A stretch of 64,000 nt of DNA. Source: Theodoxus fluviatilis (taxonomy: Eukaryota; Mollusca; Gastropoda; Cycloneritida; Neritidae). The stretch is taken from NCBI GenBank assembly GCA_034096865.1, contig JAWQFJ010025792.1, positions 22,501 through 86,500 of the forward strand, given 5' to 3'. The notes under the pieces were generated by a model, which searched no databases, was not told where the DNA came from, and worked only from the letters and a program-made list of their open reading frames with translations. A program made the translations under genes and the position numbers. The first letter of the stretch is position 1. Each line of letters opens with the position of its first letter. Below, piece by piece: positions 19,926 through 30,730 of this stretch.

Positions 19926-21300
19926 TGCGTCTACCGGTGTGGAGAGACCCAAGAGCTAAGTAAGTAAGTCTGGAATCTGGGGTCAGGGTTCAGGTTCCAC
20001 CTCCGAGAGAGTTTGGAAGATGGGGCCTATACCTTAAAAAAGGGAGGTAAAGGTGTGGTTTTCTACAGGGGCTCATCACCCATGTCTGGGTCTAAACCGC
20101 TTTGCACTTTACCCTCTGATCACAGAGCAGCTTCATCAATCCTTCACTGGTACCTCACAACAAACATCGTGACAGACAATGAAGACGCACACAGTCAGGT
20201 ACCAGCACCAACTCTACTCATTGAGGAGCATTTCAACCCGATGCTGGCTCATGGCCGCATACAGACTTTGGAACTCCACAGGCAGATGTCCCGTTTGTCT
20301 GGAAGCTTCTTGTCTAGACTATCAAACTAAATATATGCGCTTCTTGCGTTTCTCTCTGCACAAATGTGCAGAACATCATTCAAACAATGACGAAGGCAAA
20401 CGGAAATTTATGAAATAGATTTGATAATGTTGAATTCATATCACAAAATGAAAAGATAAATGAAGAGATTGACAGAATTGTCACAACCCCTTCAAAATTG
20501 TGGCATGCTGCTTTGGTAGTAACACAAAATAAACTCAAAACAACATTCTTATTAGGAATGTCATTTTAATCATTTACAGTATGGTACAGGTAAACACACT
20601 CTCACAGCCGATATGCACTCCTTACAGGAGACAACAACCATTCCCCCTCCTCTCTAGAGTATGAACTCCACAGAACCCAACCTTCGACAATCAAAAGCCA
20701 ATAATCAGAGCCCAAACTCTGAACGCAAACGCATTCCACACCCCCACGGGATCTCACGTCCAACACTTCACCAGAGCCCAAACTCTACACTGACTGAAAC
20801 CTAAAACAGAGGAAATAAGCACACTTGTATCTAACACAACAACGTTCATTTCAGTTTGCGAATGCAAAAACGAAAACGTCATAATGACAGCACCTACACT
20901 TTGCAGGGTTCCATGACTCGAGAGAGTAATTATAAATGTTCACAGGCCGTCTTATACAGCAAAACAAAGTCGATTTTTTTTTTTGCAGAACGCTAAGCAT
21001 GCGTTAACTGCACGAAAACATTATTTGAAAAACAAACCCGTGCCGAATCATACATATTGTCACGTGCAGTACGTGACAAGCATCGAATAACTGTGGCCTC
21101 CAGATTGTCCATTCGTAGTACTGATTGCGGGAGAGGCCCAAATCGTTTATTCTAACACTATTACAGTGATTTAGACACCTCCCATTGATCTTTGTGATCA
21201 TTTTTGGATTTGTCTCTTGAAGGTTCAATGCTAAAAAGCAGTTTGTCTATACTAAATGTGTGGGGGGCACTCACTCTCCCTTTTCCCCCTCCTTCCCTGT
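19926..21300. other. Intergenic; one dispersed repeat only
   Basis: A second copy of the ACCGCTTT(G/A)CACTTTACC repeat lies at 20035-20145. The rest (20150-21300) is A+T-rich with short, unconvincing frames. I recognise no gene. Confidence 0.6.
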
Positions 21301-21308
21301 CCAGGCTA

Positions 21309-21309
21309 A

Positions 21310-21366
<57 letters not shown>
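21309..21366. repeat. (CT)n microsatellite
   Basis: A pure CT dinucleotide run about 85 bp before the 21452 ORF. Confidence 0.95.
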
Positions 21367-21368
<2 letters not shown>

Positions 21369-21451
21369 TCCGGCGCGCTCACCTCAGTAGCAGGACGTGT
21401 TCACGTCGCTCTCCTGCATTTTCGCCGGTTGTAGAGAAAAGATATTGAAGC

Positions 21452-22252
21452 ATGCCAGTAACTGGTTTTCCAGCTGCATTGGAGGTCATGCTTTCCACTC
21501 TTCTGGACAGCGACACTATGTCCTCATTCAAAGTCTTTGGAGAAAGGAACGCTACTGTCGTGGTTCTCAGATTTACGTCCCAAGCTGGCCAGCCATCTTC
21601 TTTCGAGCAATCAACAAACTGTTGGAGAAGAAAACCACCCGCCCAACTGCGCAGAGACCAGCAGAGACGCAACAAACACCGCAGCACCAACTTTGCTGGT
21701 GAGCAAGCTCCATCGAGTTTTGGTCCCTCCACTGCTTGTCTTGATTCCAGGCTACAAGAAACTCCATCCTTTTCGTCGTCCACCTTGCCCGCTGCATTAT
21801 ACTCGCCAAACCCCAGCAACGCACGAGAAAAGCATGCTGAGAAGTGTGCAAGCACTGAAAGTGGGTCAACGGACGACACATCAGCTTCCAACCAAGAAAG
21901 CACAGCCTTATCGGCGGACAGCGAACAGGCAGCGCTAGAGAAGTCGGAGCGCTCCGCCACAATACAGCAGATCGTGGATAAGGTGATGCAGCCCTTCAGA
22001 GACAAGTTGCAACGTGAGGCAGAGGCAAAGGCGGTTGAGTGTGCTGTATCCATGGCAAGTGACCCGCGTGTCGACGGTGGAATCGTCGAGAATTCATCGC
22101 AGCCACCGACCCCTTCGACTGCGGGAGTTTCGTTTAGAGCACATCGCAGCTGTCTCGGTGCGGCTACTCCACCAGCCGAGCAAGAGGAAGGTGCTACCCG
22201 TGCCCATCCATCCTGTCGTCGGAAGCAGCCCTGGCGCTCCAAGAGGAGGTAA
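21452..22252 (+). CDS. Uncharacterised 266-codon ORF in a repeat-like unit
   Basis: This uninterrupted frame starts MPVTGFPAALEVMLSTLLDS, with an in-frame TGA six bases upstream of the ATG. An N-terminal globular part (about 1-45) has the pattern ATVVVLRFTS. It is followed by WRRKPPAQLRRDQQRRNKHR, a Ser/Pro-rich linker, and a helical charged segment near IQQIVDKVMQPFRDKLQREA. The KPPxxxxRD pattern resembles proteins I associate with mobile elements in molluscs and cnidarians, but I cannot name the family. Downstream comes AATAAA and a (CGTT)n tail (22421-22470), as expected for a retroposed unit. The balanced amino-acid use and intact frame make it more than chance. The function is unknown. 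Confidence 0.55.
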   Translation: MPVTGFPAALEVMLSTLLDSDTMSSFKVFGERNATVVVLRFTSQAGQPSSFEQSTNCWRRKPPAQLRRDQQRRNKHRSTNFAGEQAPSSFGPSTACLDSRLQETPSFSSSTLPAALYSPNPSNAREKHAEKCASTESGSTDDTSASNQESTALSADSEQAALEKSERSATIQQIVDKVMQPFRDKLQREAEAKAVECAVSMASDPRVDGGIVENSSQPPTPSTAGVSFRAHRSCLGAATPPAEQEEGATRAHPSCRRKQPWRSKRR

Positions 22253-22382
22253 TTGACGAGACGGACACATATGAACTTTTTCGATTTCCGCGAATCGCGT
22301 ACCAAGACTTGGTGTCGAAGTCTTGATCCCCCACCCACCACCCACCACCACCACCCCCGACTATTTTGTTTTTCATTTGAGT

Positions 22383-22464
22383 AATTTACATCACATTGTA
22401 ATAGGCCGGTGGCCTGAACAATAAACTTTTCGTTCGTTCGTTCATTTTCGTTCGTTTTCGTTCG

Positions 22465-22470
<6 letters not shown>
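22383..22470 (+). mobile_element. Retroelement 3' end with (CGTT)n tail
   Basis: The sequence GGCCTGAACAATAAACTTTT runs directly into CGTTCGTTCG repeats and then into a pure CT run. A polyadenylation signal joined to a tetranucleotide tail is the mark of a retroposed 3' end. It probably terminates the unit containing the 21452-22252 ORF. Confidence 0.6.

Positions 22471-22544
<74 letters not shown>
22471..22544. repeat. (CT)n microsatellite
   Basis: A pure CT run growing directly out of the CGTT tail. Confidence 0.95.
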
Positions 22545-22549
<5 letters not shown>

Positions 22550-22559
22550 AATTAGCTAC

Positions 22560-22679
22560 TGTGTATTTTGTGTCTTAATTATCAGTGTTTTCATTTCTTT
22601 ATGAGCAAGGACAATTTGTAAGAAAGGCAGAAATGCCTAAAATTTCATCCTTGATAAATAAAAAAATCAATCAATCAAT

Positions 22680-22682
<3 letters not shown>
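22560..22682 (+). mobile_element. Second retroelement 3' end with (ATCA)n tail
   Basis: The sequence AGGACAATTTGTAAGAAAGG, later CCTTGATAAATAAAAAAATC, ends in ATCAATCAATCAATC and then a CT run (22684-22742). It is the same architecture as the preceding element with a different tail unit. Confidence 0.55.
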
Positions 22683-22745
<63 letters not shown>

Positions 22746-22946
22746 TCAACCAGTACGCTTCTTTCCTCTTTGCAGGCTGTCGGTGGGCAGCCCTTATCCT
22801 TAGGGGCCAGACCCCAGGGTCGCCGGCCCGCCCTTCTCCATCGTAAATATGTAAATGTAAACTTCCACCGCTGTGCTGTTGCTCATAATTAGAATGTATT
22901 ATTTTGTTAGATACCAGCTTGCCAGCTGGGACCACCCTGGAGGGTG

Positions 22947-23178
22947 TCATGTGTGGCCATCTTTATATAGCGGGGCTCAATGCATGCTGAGCACACGAGA
23001 TTCCACCATGGTCTGAGACAGACGGTCTGGGCAGACACTTGCCACCTCGGTCTCGCCAGACACTGGCTACGATATAATGTACCTGCCATGAAGAAGTAAT
23101 AAAAGGCTGTGCAAAGCAGTTGCGGCTTCGGTGTCTCAGCCCTGCACCCTTACCAACTCCCCTCGGCTTCATCACATC
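22947..23178 (+). mobile_element. Candidate 5' LTR of a + strand Gypsy-like element
   Basis: This stretch of about 230 bp begins TGTCATGTG and ends CTTCATCACA (TG...CA ends). It contains TTTATATAGC near the start and AATAAAAGGC at about 23098, and lies just upstream of a gag-like frame. No second copy is in the window, so the boundaries are inferred. Confidence 0.45.
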
Positions 23179-23233
23179 TGGCTGCTGTGAGCAGGGTTGA
23201 GACAGTGCACTGCCACCACAGTCCTTTTTCAAG

Positions 23234-23552
23234 ATGAACCACGAAAAAGAAATGTGTCCTGAAGAGGAAGAAATCCAGCGGTCCACCACACCGGCCAGCC
23301 GCGTTGTCTACATACAGAGGGAGCGTCGCCTACCCACGTTTCGAGGTGATGGCTTTGACAACATGACAGCTGAGGAATGGGCAGAGGAAATGCGCCGTGG
23401 GATCCGTGGGATGAATATGGCTGACGCAACTGACTGCATCATCGACCATCTTGAGGGACCGGCCAGGAGAGAAGTCTCACTCCTGACGGCGCAGGCACAG
23501 GAAAGCAGCAAGACGATTCTGGAGAGCGTGACGGACGCATTTGGGGATAGGC
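23234..23552 (+). mobile_element. Gag-like ORF truncated by a nested LTR
   Basis: The frame MNHEKEMCPEEEEIQRS continues through RRLPTFRGDGFDNMTAEEW, later IIDHLEGPARREVSLL and VTDAFGDR. FxGxxF...W, DHLEGxAR and FGDR are typical of the capsid-like gag of Gypsy and Arc-related elements. The similarity stops exactly where TGTTACG begins at 23553. The short ORF end after that is LTR sequence. Confidence 0.75.
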
Positions 23553-24133
23553 TGTTACGTACCGGCTAACTGGGCCTCGAGTTAGCCTAGCCCGCACAAT
23601 GAAAATAAACAAGAAAAAACACCAACACCAGCACAGATATATAAACGAAGTGTATTTGCCACAATCACAATCACTCAACAGCCCCGGCCCACACCAGGGC
23701 TCACAGGAGCTAACGTGCGGCCCCCGCCGACAATCTCTCTACAAGTGCTCAAGCGGCCCCGCCGACAGTCTCCACACCGGCCCCCGCCAGTAGAGCTCCG
23801 AGCCTCAGCTAGCGTCTCTGGGACTCGTACCATGCCGAAGAACCCTGAAAACAACGCAAACTAACTCATCCGTTCCTTCACTATCAATCCTCATACATCC
23901 GCGGTATTTACAATATAGAATGATAACGGATAAAATCACCACTCACCCGTCTCCCTGGGGTTCAATCGCTCGAGTGTCGCACACAGCTTTCACTCGGCAA
24001 ATATACAATCAATCGGATCATCCGCTCACACTTGAACACTCCTCAGTCACTACGTCACCAACTCATGCTAAAAATAATCACAGTCAAAACACAATCACGT
24101 GCACACACCATTCGGCACATTCGATTCGTAACA
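23553..24133 (-). mobile_element. LTR (581 bp) of a - strand LTR retrotransposon
   Basis: The block is bounded by TGTTACGTACC and TTCGTAACA, a TGTTACG/CGTAACA inverted pair as in LTR termini. On the - strand it is preceded by a G-rich polypurine tract (24134-24161) and by integrase coding sequence, so it is the 3' LTR. It interrupts the gag-like frame of another element. Confidence 0.7.
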
Positions 24134-24161
24134 ACCACCCCCCACCCACCACCCCCACCCC
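24134..24161 (-). promoter_or_regulatory. Polypurine tract of the - strand LTR element
   Basis: On the - strand this is a G-rich tract of GGGG, GGTGG and GGGGGGTGG units with interspersed T, immediately before the LTR start. This is the expected place for plus-strand priming. The T content is higher than in a canonical tract. Confidence 0.5.
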
Positions 24162-24250
24162 CCCATCAAGCCGAACAAGTTCCTTCAACTTGTGTAGCTC
24201 ACTCCGGCATAATCCGGGATACCATATCCACCTCCGAATTCCAGCTGCCT

Positions 24251-24604
24251 TCAATCGGTAGGAGATGGAACCTCAGTCAAATACCGTGAAACTGCGACCC
24301 TAAGTCTGAGCATTTCCTCGGGCACCCCTGTGCGGGAAACAATGGACACCAGCGCTTCTGCCACGGCCTCCGTCTCAATCGTGTATAGCGCCACTGCCTC
24401 CGGACAGCGTGCCGCCACCTCGACCAACGCGAGGATACACTTGTCTCCCCTGGACGAAGGAGGAGTCAATGGGCCCACAAGATCCACGGCCACCCTTTGG
24501 AACGGGGTATCAATGAGTGGAGTCTTCTGCAAGGGAACGGGCTTCACCCTCCCTTTTGGAGCAGTCCGCCGACACACCCCACATGAACGACAGTAGAGCG
24601 TCAT
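24251..24604 (-). mobile_element. Gypsy-like integrase fragment
   Basis: The translation MTLYCRSCGVCRRTAPKG holds the CxxC half of the HHCC zinc finger. It continues PLIDTPFQRVAVDLVGPLTP with the first Asp of the DDE core, then PEAVAL, TEAVAEAL and SRTGVPEEML. The second and third catalytic residues are missing because similarity ends near residue 100 and the sequence passes to the 3' non-coding end. It is inactive. Confidence 0.82.
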
Positions 24605-24605
24605 A

Positions 24606-24905
24606 TCCCTATGGTACCTGCGATGACGCAGTTGATGCTTGCGTCATCGATTATCCCGTATGTGACGTCATTCTGGGTATGATTCAGGGAGCTCAGTTCC
24701 AATGCTCAGAGATAGTGGGGGCTGCGCAGACGAGGGCACAGGCTCAGGCTGAGGTGAAGCCCTTCCGTCCTCTGCTTACGGCAAAATGTCCTCAGCTAGA
24801 CATCACCCCTCAGAGGGTGCAGTCCTTGCAGAAGTCTGATGTTTCTCTTACCCCATGCTTCCAAAAGGCCAAAGACCAGCATCGAGAGGAGGGATCTCAA
24901 ACTAT
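24606..24905 (+). mobile_element. Pol linker fragment (protease end to pre-RT), + strand
   Basis: In one + strand frame I read VIDYPVCDVILGMIQGAQF, then SEIVGAAQTRAQAQAEVKPF, then LDITPQRVQSLQKSD and PCFQKAKDQ. This order (YDVIIGNIPGA, AAVTRAQA, KPLxPL, LDVTPEELKxLQ, FEKAK) is what Gypsy-type pol has between the retropepsin and reverse transcriptase. It shares orientation with the gag fragment at 23234 and abuts the - strand integrase fragment. Confidence 0.65.
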
Positions 24906-25083
24906 CGTTTCTTTCTCGCGCTCTTCCCGCTCTCTCTGTCTCTCTTCTCTCGCTCGTTCTTGTACATTTCTAGTCATTTCGAGACCTTCTAATCCCAGAC
25001 TTTCAGCCTCAATCTTGTACGCTAAAAATGGGTCAACCTTGGTTGGCTTCTCTTTCATGTCAAAATATAACAAGGTGATCTAA

Positions 25084-25534
25084 ATTATTCACTGCTACAC
25101 TACTAATCTACACCCCTTCGGTGCAAAACCCATGCAAATTCCCTTCAACAATTCAAATTTGAAAAGCAAGCATAACAGCGCGCAAATGGCCAATTCAAAA
25201 AACAAAACAAAAGCAAAAACCACAATGAAAATCAGTCAATCGTCCGAACCGACACTTCCCTCAAACATGGAAGGTACACCAGCAGAACAACTTCAAGCAT
25301 GCAAGTTGTCGGAGCCACCAACTCAAAACATGAAAAATACAAACATTCAGATCGTTCGAGACGACCGTTCAATTATCACACATTCCCGAGCATGCAATTG
25401 TGAAATCAACTGGACAAATAAGAAAATCACTTCCTTAAGAGCATACACTTCACTCACAATATTATTTCACAATCCAAATCATGCACTTACTCAAATAAAT
25501 CACAGAGCACCTACTATCAATCCACACAAAAAAT
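25084..25534. other. No feature recognised
   Basis: A+C-rich sequence with frames that have no recognisable motif. Confidence 0.5.
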
Positions 25535-25795
25535 TACCCCCAATCCCCGAATGTTGTTCGTCATCACCTTGGTCTTCTCGGCGCTGATCTCCATGCCATA
25601 TGCCTGTGAGGTCTTGTCCAGGTGCTCGACAAGACTAGTCAGCTCCTCTTCACTTCCCGCTAATCCATCAATGTCATCAGCAAAACGTAAGTTGGTGATC
25701 TTTCTGCCACAGATGCTGATTAATCCTTCGTGGTCTGCTAGGGCTTCAGTCATTATCCTTTCGAGGAAGAGGTTGAAGAGTGTGGGGGAGAGTAG
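25535..25795 (-). mobile_element. Non-LTR reverse transcriptase fragment
   Basis: On the - strand the frame reads LSPTLFNLFLERIMTEALAD, then GRKITNLRFADDIDGLAGSE and MEISAEKTKVM. This covers the end of RT motif B (SPTLFN) and motif C (FADD) plus the downstream GLxISxxKT block. It is truncated at both sides and cut on the right by the MITE starting at 25796. Confidence 0.85.
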
Positions 25796-26110
25796 CAGGG
25801 GCGGACGAGGGGGGGGGGGAGGGTTCCGGGGTTTCCGGGAACCCCCCCGCCCCCAACAGAATTTTTTTTTCCAGTAACAAAATCTGCTGCCTGAAACTGG
25901 CAGTGATCATCATCAGAATGCACCAGATTGCACCATTTTGCAGCCTTCTTTCCCTCCCCCTCCCCCCTCCGCTTTGCGGTGTCGGTTTAGCGCTTTGCGC
26001 CTTCATAGCCTTCCCCCCCCCCCCCCCCCCCCCCCCCCCAATCCTAAAAAAAAGTTTGGAAAACACCCCCCACCCCCACCCCCCCAAAAAAGAGAACTGA
26101 TCCGCCCCTG
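25796..26110. mobile_element. hAT-like MITE with CAGGGGCGGA inverted ends
   Basis: The left end is CAGGGGCGGA and the right end TCCGCCCCTG, perfect 10-bp inverted repeats of the type seen in non-autonomous hAT elements. The 315-bp body has G and C homopolymers (25811-25820, 26012-26039). The flanking 8-mers (GAGAGTAG and AATTATGT) do not match, so no target duplication is visible. Confidence 0.6.
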
Positions 26111-27831
26111 AATTATGTCCCTTCACCGTATACGTATGCTCTGTGAATTATGTCCCTTGACTTGATCGAAATGAATCGAGGCCTGACATTTTCGACAAAA
26201 TTGTTTACAGTTGAACCCGGATTGCATTTTTTTTCGTTGAAAAAGTTCCCGTGCCATTCGATACGACACCATGGTGCGTTCCATGAAGTGAAAAACTGAT
26301 GTGATATCTGAATCGTCAGTTATTTCATCTATCGGCAACTTCTTCTTCACCCACTCTGACGCCAGGACGCAACCATGTTGTTCTGCCTTGCGAGATGACT
26401 GGTCGGTTTTCTAGCTGTAGGAACGTCTCGCTCGCCCTCGACTAGCCATTCAGGGAGAATCTCCAGATTTTTGGGCCAAACAAACGCGCCCAAAGAACTA
26501 CTTGTCAGGATGAGAGGGTGTTGACCTTACGACCTTAAGTCTCTCTTTGAGATCGCTGTATCCGGGCATTCAAGGCCAACAAAATAGGGATGTCAAAATG
26601 TGTGATGACGCCTTCAGAATTAGCAATAATAGAAAAAATGTGACCCTTTCTGACAAAACCAGGGTGAACTCTTTAAAAGAAAGGTATTATAAAAACGCAA
26701 CGATGCAAAAAAAGCAATTAGATGTCCTTAAATTTGATGCAAAATGTGTTACATTATTTTGAAAAATGACAGAGAAATTCCGAAATAAAAAGTATAGATC
26801 CGGAAAAACTACTTTCGAGAAAAAAAGTTTTAACTTTGAACATATTTAACGTAATAGAGCGTAAAACAGGGTAGGCAATTGGCACAGTACCACCGGCCAC
26901 CACCACCACCACAAAAAGAGAAAACAAACAACAACAACAACAACAACAACAAATTCTAAGGGGAATTTGTGAAAATCCTAACAAGGGAAGTGGCAAGGAA
27001 CTCCCAACGGAGCAAGACAACAGAGGAAGAGACCCCGCCAATATGCGTTGCGTGTGATACATTCTTGCTTTATCTGTCGGAAATTGACAGAAACACATTT
27101 CACCTTAGGTAGGCCCCGACCGCTCTATCTTGGCCATACAGCAAAAGTGCCTCAGGGACTTGACCCTCGTTTTCTCAAGACGGGTCACGTGTTTCAAGAA
27201 TAATCTCAACAGCCCAGAACACGTGACTGCTCACACAGGGCTCGCGGGCTACATAGCCGCCTGTTGCTTTGAATGCCCTTTACTTGGCATATACCTGCCA
27301 GTTTGATACAATATTTCAATAATAGAATAAAGGCTAACATTGTTGTGTACTATAATTATCTCCAGCATCACCAAGAAAATCTGTGTACGTTGAAAGTTAT
27401 GAAACTGCCCTTTTCCTACGTGTTATCATATAATTACACAGCCAGCCATCTGATGTCATTTAGTTTTTCTACTCGTTGCCAGGGACGAGAGGGAAAAAAG
27501 TACACTGAAGAGATTTTTCAATAGTTTGCAATAAAGCCATTTATTGCTAACTTTGCTTTACCACTTCAAAGATATACAATAAACAGTCTCAGCTTAGAGA
27601 GCAGAGGTTACCTCCATTGTACCGTAGATGCTCGGGGAAAGATGAATCGGTTGTCTCCCTTGTTCCCGAGTGCCGAGGCTTGTTTTCAGTCTACTGATGT
27701 GAACAGTACAGTGCAAGGTGCAGTAGAGATTACGCAAATGTTTATATCATTGTGCACGAAGGCTGATATAGTCTATCGTGACTGCTTATGTAGCGAGTCT
27801 TTCATACTCACTGTGATGGGATGAACCCGTC
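26111..27831. other. Intergenic; small CAA repeat only
   Basis: I see no gene. A (CAA)n run lies at about 26925-26952 next to a CCACCA stretch at 26890-26912. The remainder is A+T-rich. Confidence 0.6.
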
Positions 27832-28555
27832 ATGAGGCCTCGAGCCAGGATCCAGCTCTACTACTCTCTCGGGAAGTGTGCATGTACTGGTAGCGCTGGT
27901 CCCTGGCTAGGTGACCGCTCTTTCTTTGCCTCCGCTCCTCTCGTCTGGAACTCTCTCCCTGCTAATCTTCGTCTGTATCCCTCTTCCGAGTCTGACTCTT
28001 TCCGCGCTGATCTAAAGACACACCTGTTCTCTCTTGCATACACATCTGCCAAATAGCCCCCCCCCCCTTCCCTCCCACTGACCCCACCCGCTCAACTTCT
28101 CAGCTCCCCGCACATATTCTCGTAATTGTATTTTGTAAATATTTTATTTTTTGATTCGCTATCTCGTTTGTGTTTGCTTGCTTGTTTGTTCTCTTCATTT
28201 GCTTATTTCATTCTTGTTTAGATTGTCGATTGGTTGTCTGCTTGCTTGTTTATTTACTGTGTTGGTATGCCTGCTCGATTGTGTTCGATTATTTAGCCTG
28301 CTTGGTTGTTTATTTTCTTTTGTTGTATGATTGCTTCAACTGTGTTTGATTATTCTGCCTGCTTGCTTGTTAATGTTATGTGTTTGTATGCTTGCTCTGA
28401 TTGTACGTGATTTTGCTGCTAGTGTTGATTGCCTACGTGATTTGCCTGTATTTGATTGTCTGCTTGTGATATGTGAACGAGATTGTAAAGCGCTTAGAGC
28501 TCACCTGAGAATAAGCGCTATAGAAATTCCCATTATTATTATTATTATTATTAGG
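27832..28555 (+). mobile_element. 3' end of a non-LTR retrotransposon with (ATT)n tail
   Basis: A 74-codon frame reads GDRSFFASAPLVWNSLPANL, then SDSFRADLKTHLFSLAY. This is the C-terminus typical of several LINE reverse-transcriptase proteins (RSFSVAAPRLWNSLPxxLR...FKxxLKTHLF). It is followed by about 400 bp of 3' non-coding sequence, the block GTAAAGCGCTTAGAGCTCAC with AATAAGCGCTATAGAAATTC, and a (TTA)n tail at 28533-28553. It is 5'-truncated. Confidence 0.85.
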
Positions 28556-28589
28556 TCTCCAGATCTATTTCTGTTATATTTCAAGTGAT

Positions 28590-28645
28590 GGAACTGACCG
28601 AGTGGCCCAGTGATCAGGGGGTAAAGCGCAAACTGGTTTGAGACT
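28590..28645 (-). repeat. Dispersed repeat fragment, inverted copy
   Basis: Read on the - strand this matches the AAACC(A)GTTTGCGCTTTACC, CTGATCACTGG core seen at 15215-15310 and 20035-20145. Confidence 0.5.
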
Positions 28646-30584
28646 TGCATAAACACTTCTTGAATGTAAAGCAACCATATCTGCCATGTCGTATTTTTCA
28701 TGTGTTTATAATTTGATTTGAATAATCAGGTTTATTTATAGAACAAAAAAATGTGCCTTTGTATTTGTTCAACAAATAATTTCAATCTGTTCAGCGTGAG
28801 TTTTTTTTAATGTCATAAGTTAACTGTGCATTGTCGAACTGTCGGCGTGATATGCAATTCATGACCTCTGGTTTATCTCTGCAACATTCTGGGAATAGTA
28901 TACGAGTTGGTTCAATAATGTGAGGTTGCAGTTTGCATCCCCAGTATTAAATCACAAATACGAGCGTATAAAATAATGTAGTGTCATAATTCCATGCATA
29001 ATATGATTCTCCTGTCGGTGTCACGATCTCAAATCCAATGGTATTTTGTGTTGCATGTACACTTAGAGCTGGTCTTGCAAGTTTCCCACGTTGCATGATT
29101 TTCATGAAATTAAGTTGTGGCTGTTCTTAGAAATGTCAGTGTTTACATTCTGCCAAAGAGTCGGTCGTCCCCTCTGTTGGGTGAGCAGAAGCAATTCGTT
29201 GTTTTTGCTGCGGTTTGCTCTTTGTTAAATGCTGTTTTTGCATGGCTTGTATCACAATATATATATATCGTTTTTGTAGCGTCGCCAACTCTTGCTCTCG
29301 TCCGCTGTCTATGTAAGAGCAGTGCGCTGATAAATGTAAAAGTGTTGTGGTTGCAAATTGTATTTTGTTAGATTGCTGTGGTTGTAATTTGTATTTTATA
29401 AATTGTTGGGGTTGCAGTTTGTGTTTTGTTAATCATTTGCTGTGGCTGCAATTGAAACTGACAAGAGTGTATTCATTTATCATCTATTTGTGTATAACTT
29501 CAGTTAAAATTCATATCTTGAACTTTAAAAGGTGTGGCTGTTTAATGATCCCTAGACCTCGGGCAGTCCGAATCACCACAGTCAGTACACGGTGATATCC
29601 TCTTTATGACACGAGATCTCAAAGCTCCCATGTCTACGAGTGATCAGTACAACACATTGTGCAGCATGAATGGTTTTTATTCAACAGAATGATGACATGT
29701 ATATAGTTCCCGCATCGGAGCAAACTTGTGATTTCAGTCGGCATAGAACGCCCAAGCATTTGCAAATGTATTCGAAATGAAACGGCGTGAAAATGCGTCA
29801 TGACATAGTGAAATGCATCTCCATCCCATGCAAAACGTGCACACGCACCTCTGGCCTGATTATCGAATTGTTGCCTGTAAACAATGCAGTGTCCATTCTT
29901 TGTGTCATTTTGTTTTCGTCTTGGACAGAACGAAATGGAAGCATTTGTTTATCGCATTACCGGTATGTACTTAACGCATTGACTCACGAGGTTCAGTCAT
30001 CAAGCCATTGTTAAATGTGCTGCCGAAATGCTTGGATTTAATCATGAGCTGCGCTTTGTGTTGATTCCCATTGTGACATTAGCAAGATTAAAAAACACAC
30101 AACTAGATCTCAAACGCCGTAAAAGTCCTACATTTTTCGCAAACATATTTGTATCTCATCTTGGATGCATTGCCGTTCCTTGCGATGTTGGGATGAAGTA
30201 TTTGTTGTAAAATCAAACTTGATTTATATATCTTGGATTGACAAGATCAACAACACAATCTGAAAAGTTTCAGCTCTGTGGCATCAGTCGAGTGAAGAAA
30301 TACCAAAAAATGTCATTGTGGAAATGGTTGTGAGAATTTACAATTTATCATCACCATAAGCTTCTGAGCACATTTAGTGAGACAATGAAATGCCAAGGAA
30401 ATAAACATCGGTACACGAGGCATTAAATACATACATGTATGTTACAAGTATTTTATCCATGCAAGCAGTTACTGCAAAACACCTGCGTACATGATGAGCA
30501 GTCAATCTTCAGCATCCATTAACCAAAGAAAAAAAAATGGACACCGAACATTTGTCATGTCTCTCATGCATACTATGTGCATGT

Positions 30585-30590
<6 letters not shown>
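28646..30590. other. No feature recognised
   Basis: A+T-rich intergenic sequence. Several short frames exist but none shows a family motif or a splice context. Confidence 0.5.
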
Positions 30591-30665
<75 letters not shown>

Positions 30666-30730
30666 CACACACACACACGCACGCACACGCACGCACACGC
30701 ACGCACGCACGCGCACGCACACACACTCAC
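30591..30730. repeat. (CT)n followed by (CA/CG)n microsatellite
   Basis: About 72 bp of pure CT abut about 65 bp of CA with CGCA variants. Confidence 0.95.
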
